From assembly GCF_000344685.1 (NCBI RefSeq), contig NW_006920412.1, forward strand, positions 1,260,937 to 1,324,936: 64,000 bases of DNA, read 5' to 3'. Under the pieces are notes generated by a model. The model saw only the letters and a list, made by a program, of their open reading frames with translations. It was not told the origin of the DNA and searched no databases. The position numbers were made by a program, and so were the translations under genes. Positions 62,099 through 64,000 of the stretch are shown piece after piece (within the stretch, counting starts at the first letter, position 1; each line of letters starts with the position of its first letter). This stretch comes from Gloeophyllum trabeum ATCC 11539. Lineage: Eukaryota; Basidiomycota; Agaricomycetes; Gloeophyllales; Gloeophyllaceae.

Positions 62099-63723
62099 AT
62101 GCATCCACTCTTGTGTTCGCAAGACATCTTGTTTCAAGTTTTTGGACAACTTGTGGATGAGCTCAACGATATAAAAAATGGAGAAGATGAGGGGGAGGGG
62201 ACCACACAATCCTTCCTACGCAGTACCATGCTACATGCTGCTCTGACCTGTCGGGCTATGCAAGAACCAGCTCTGGACGCTTTATGGAGGATATTGGACT
62301 CTCTACATCCTCTGTTCGAGCTCATAGACTGGTTCGGCGCCGTCGATGGCAACTTTGTATGTCAGCTATCATATCATCCCACCACCGCTCTAGTTGAAAC
62401 ATACGATAGACGCTGATCAAAGGGGTCACGGATGAGGAACTACAGCGCGTCCGAAAATATTCCTGTCGCGTCCGTAAACTCTTCTACGTGGGCAGCTACT
62501 TCTATCCAATTCATCCCATCGCCTATCTAAGACTGACTGAGTATCTGGGCACGCCAATTCTACCTTTGCTCAGAGAGTTGACATGGATGTCCAAAGATGT
62601 CGGTGTACAACTGCCGCCACTTGTTACTCCTGGTCTGGTGAAGGTCAACATACGGCTATTCATCTCGGAAGACGATGACGAGGACGAAGATGATAATTTC
62701 AAGATGGCGCACTCGGTCACGCAAACTCAAGCAATCCAGACTATTGTGGAATATTTAGCGAATAAGGCGCCGGACATTCAAGACCTCACCTTCGGTAACT
62801 TTAAGCCGGAAGTATCCTTCTACACCTTGTGCAATTTCAGGCGCTTGAAAAGCCTTCGTATAACCACCGACGTGTATTGGCAACCATTTTCGTCCTTTGT
62901 GTCCATCTCATACAGTGATCTCCTCGCGTTGTCCCGATTGGAGACTCTCATGGAACTCTCTGCTAATGTGGAAGATACGGACGTGCCGGCAAATGCAAAG
63001 GCTCTCTTGTTCCGGTCCCTACGGGAGCTGAAGCTCACGGGCCGTCCGTCCAAAGTCATCAGTGTCCTGCAGCTCGTGCAATCGACTACTCTCCAGCGTA
63101 TCGATGTTTGCTTGGGCGCAGGGGATATGCCGCGAACTGATTGGTACCAAACTATCTTCCGCTGTGTTAGCTTGCCCAGCTTGCGCCACTTGTTTGTGGA
63201 GATGCTGGGCGATCTACAGAAGCAGAATGTACGCGCTGGTGTTATTCTGGATGCTCGGACTCTTATAAACCCGTTGCTCGGATGCCCAAAGCTGACGCAT
63301 TTCGAGATTGAACTGAGCAGCCACGCCGAACAGTGTGTACTTATGGACGACAACGATTTGCTTCATATGGCTCAAGCATGGCCGCTCCTTGAGTACTTTT
63401 GCTGGAACTTCGCTTTCGATATGTCCCGCGTTCCCACCATGCGAGGCTTCCAGGCTTTCACAGCTCATTGTCCCGGACTGCGAACTCTAATGATTGCGTT
63501 GGACGGCAATGTACCGTTCCCCGAGTCTGCCTCGGCACCTGCCTCGCAACATGGTCTGAAGATGCTCGTCGCGTACGGGCCTGAGTTAAAGGATATCACG
63601 GAGGCCGCAAAATGGTTGTATGCGCTCTTTCCATCCATAGAGGACGTCTTGGATCGCGGGAAATGGCCAGAGGTGCTCAAAGTCGTCCGAGCCTTCCGGA
63701 GAATGAGAGCGGTTCATGGTTGA
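62099..63723 (+). CDS. F-box-like protein with leucine-rich C-terminus
   Basis: Two exons (62099-62356, 62410-63723), joined on a codon boundary by a 53-nt intron, give 523 residues. The N-terminus, LLCSQDILFQVFGQLVDEL then HAALTCRAMQEPALDALWRIL, has the pattern of a basidiomycete F-box: a leucine-rich helix, LTCR and a W. The rest holds irregular leucine-rich units such as FRRLKSLRITTD, LSRLETLMELSA, RSLRELKLTGR and LPSLRHLFVEML. Such proteins are thought to be substrate adaptors of SCF ubiquitin ligases and form large families in Agaricomycetes. A short acidic insertion (EDDDEDEDD) lies near residue 200. The target is unknown. Confidence 0.82.
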
Positions 63724-64000
63724 TTCTCTCAGGCGGGGTTATATATGTGCTACAGGTGGGGGGCGCCAACACATATTTACCCAACGTGTTTATGGATGCT
63801 GTCTCAATGGCCCGGTGGCGCCATTGGACACTAAAAGGGTTTGATTTTGTTCTGAATGAACGGGAAAAGAGGCCATCGGTATCACCGGGGTAAGGACTTC
63901 TGTCACTGTGGAAGCAAACCAAGTACCTCGATTCTTACGACGCCGACGGCTATGGCATGCGCACAGTACTAATAGCTGTCCTCTCATCCTATGCTCGTTA
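63724..64000. other. Right edge of the window, nothing recognised
   Basis: Short frames only. Any gene here would continue beyond the window. Confidence 0.4.

Overview
This window looks like a chromosome fragment from a filamentous basidiomycete, probably an Agaricomycete. Genes are packed on both strands and cut by many short GT-AG introns, mostly 46-70 nt. The gene set is eukaryotic housekeeping, and the proteins carry fungal signatures such as GT15 mannosyltransferases, SEN34, RSP5, a fungal-type striatin and PIK1. I rebuilt exon-intron structures by hand. I accepted a junction only where both splice sites are present, the frame is kept and family-conserved residues continue across it. In every fully reconstructed gene the summed exon length is divisible by three.

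Layout. 1-4620 is gene-poor and holds a TA-flanked inverted-repeat element (MITE), a loose terminal repeat and a dispersed direct repeat. 4621-8387 holds a protein-kinase-like gene, an unassigned gene and a leucine-rich gene. 8669-12809 holds EI24, SEN34 and an IAH1-type esterase with an in-frame stop. A second MITE copy spans a 792-N assembly gap (12971-14326). CDC25 and RSP5 follow (15405-21942), then a decayed relative of the kinase-like gene (22705-23677).

24732-31113 on the minus strand carries the mRNA cap methyltransferase ABD1, a striatin and TMA7. 31359-39486 is one 23-exon gene for a protein of about 2,287 residues with two C1-like zinc fingers. DPM2 and PIK1 start back to back at about 40 kb. 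Two paralogous GT15 mannosyltransferase genes (44264-45941 minus, 50781-52550 plus) flank a tRNA-Ile(UAU) gene, a stand-alone ABC ATPase and TOM40. The right end has a CCCH zinc-finger/coiled-coil gene, SEC16 and an F-box-like gene.

Several genes share the secretory pathway: DPM2 (dolichol-P-mannose), two GT15 enzymes (mannose extension), SEC16 (ER exit sites), PIK1 (Golgi PI4P) and EI24 (ER membrane). They do not form a cluster in the prokaryotic sense. I found no convincing new defence or biosynthetic system. The points most worth checking are the unassigned 2,287-residue protein, the zinc-finger exons joined to a coiled-coil gene, TMA7 split into five tiny exons, the probably false assembly gap, and the intact/decayed kinase-like pair.
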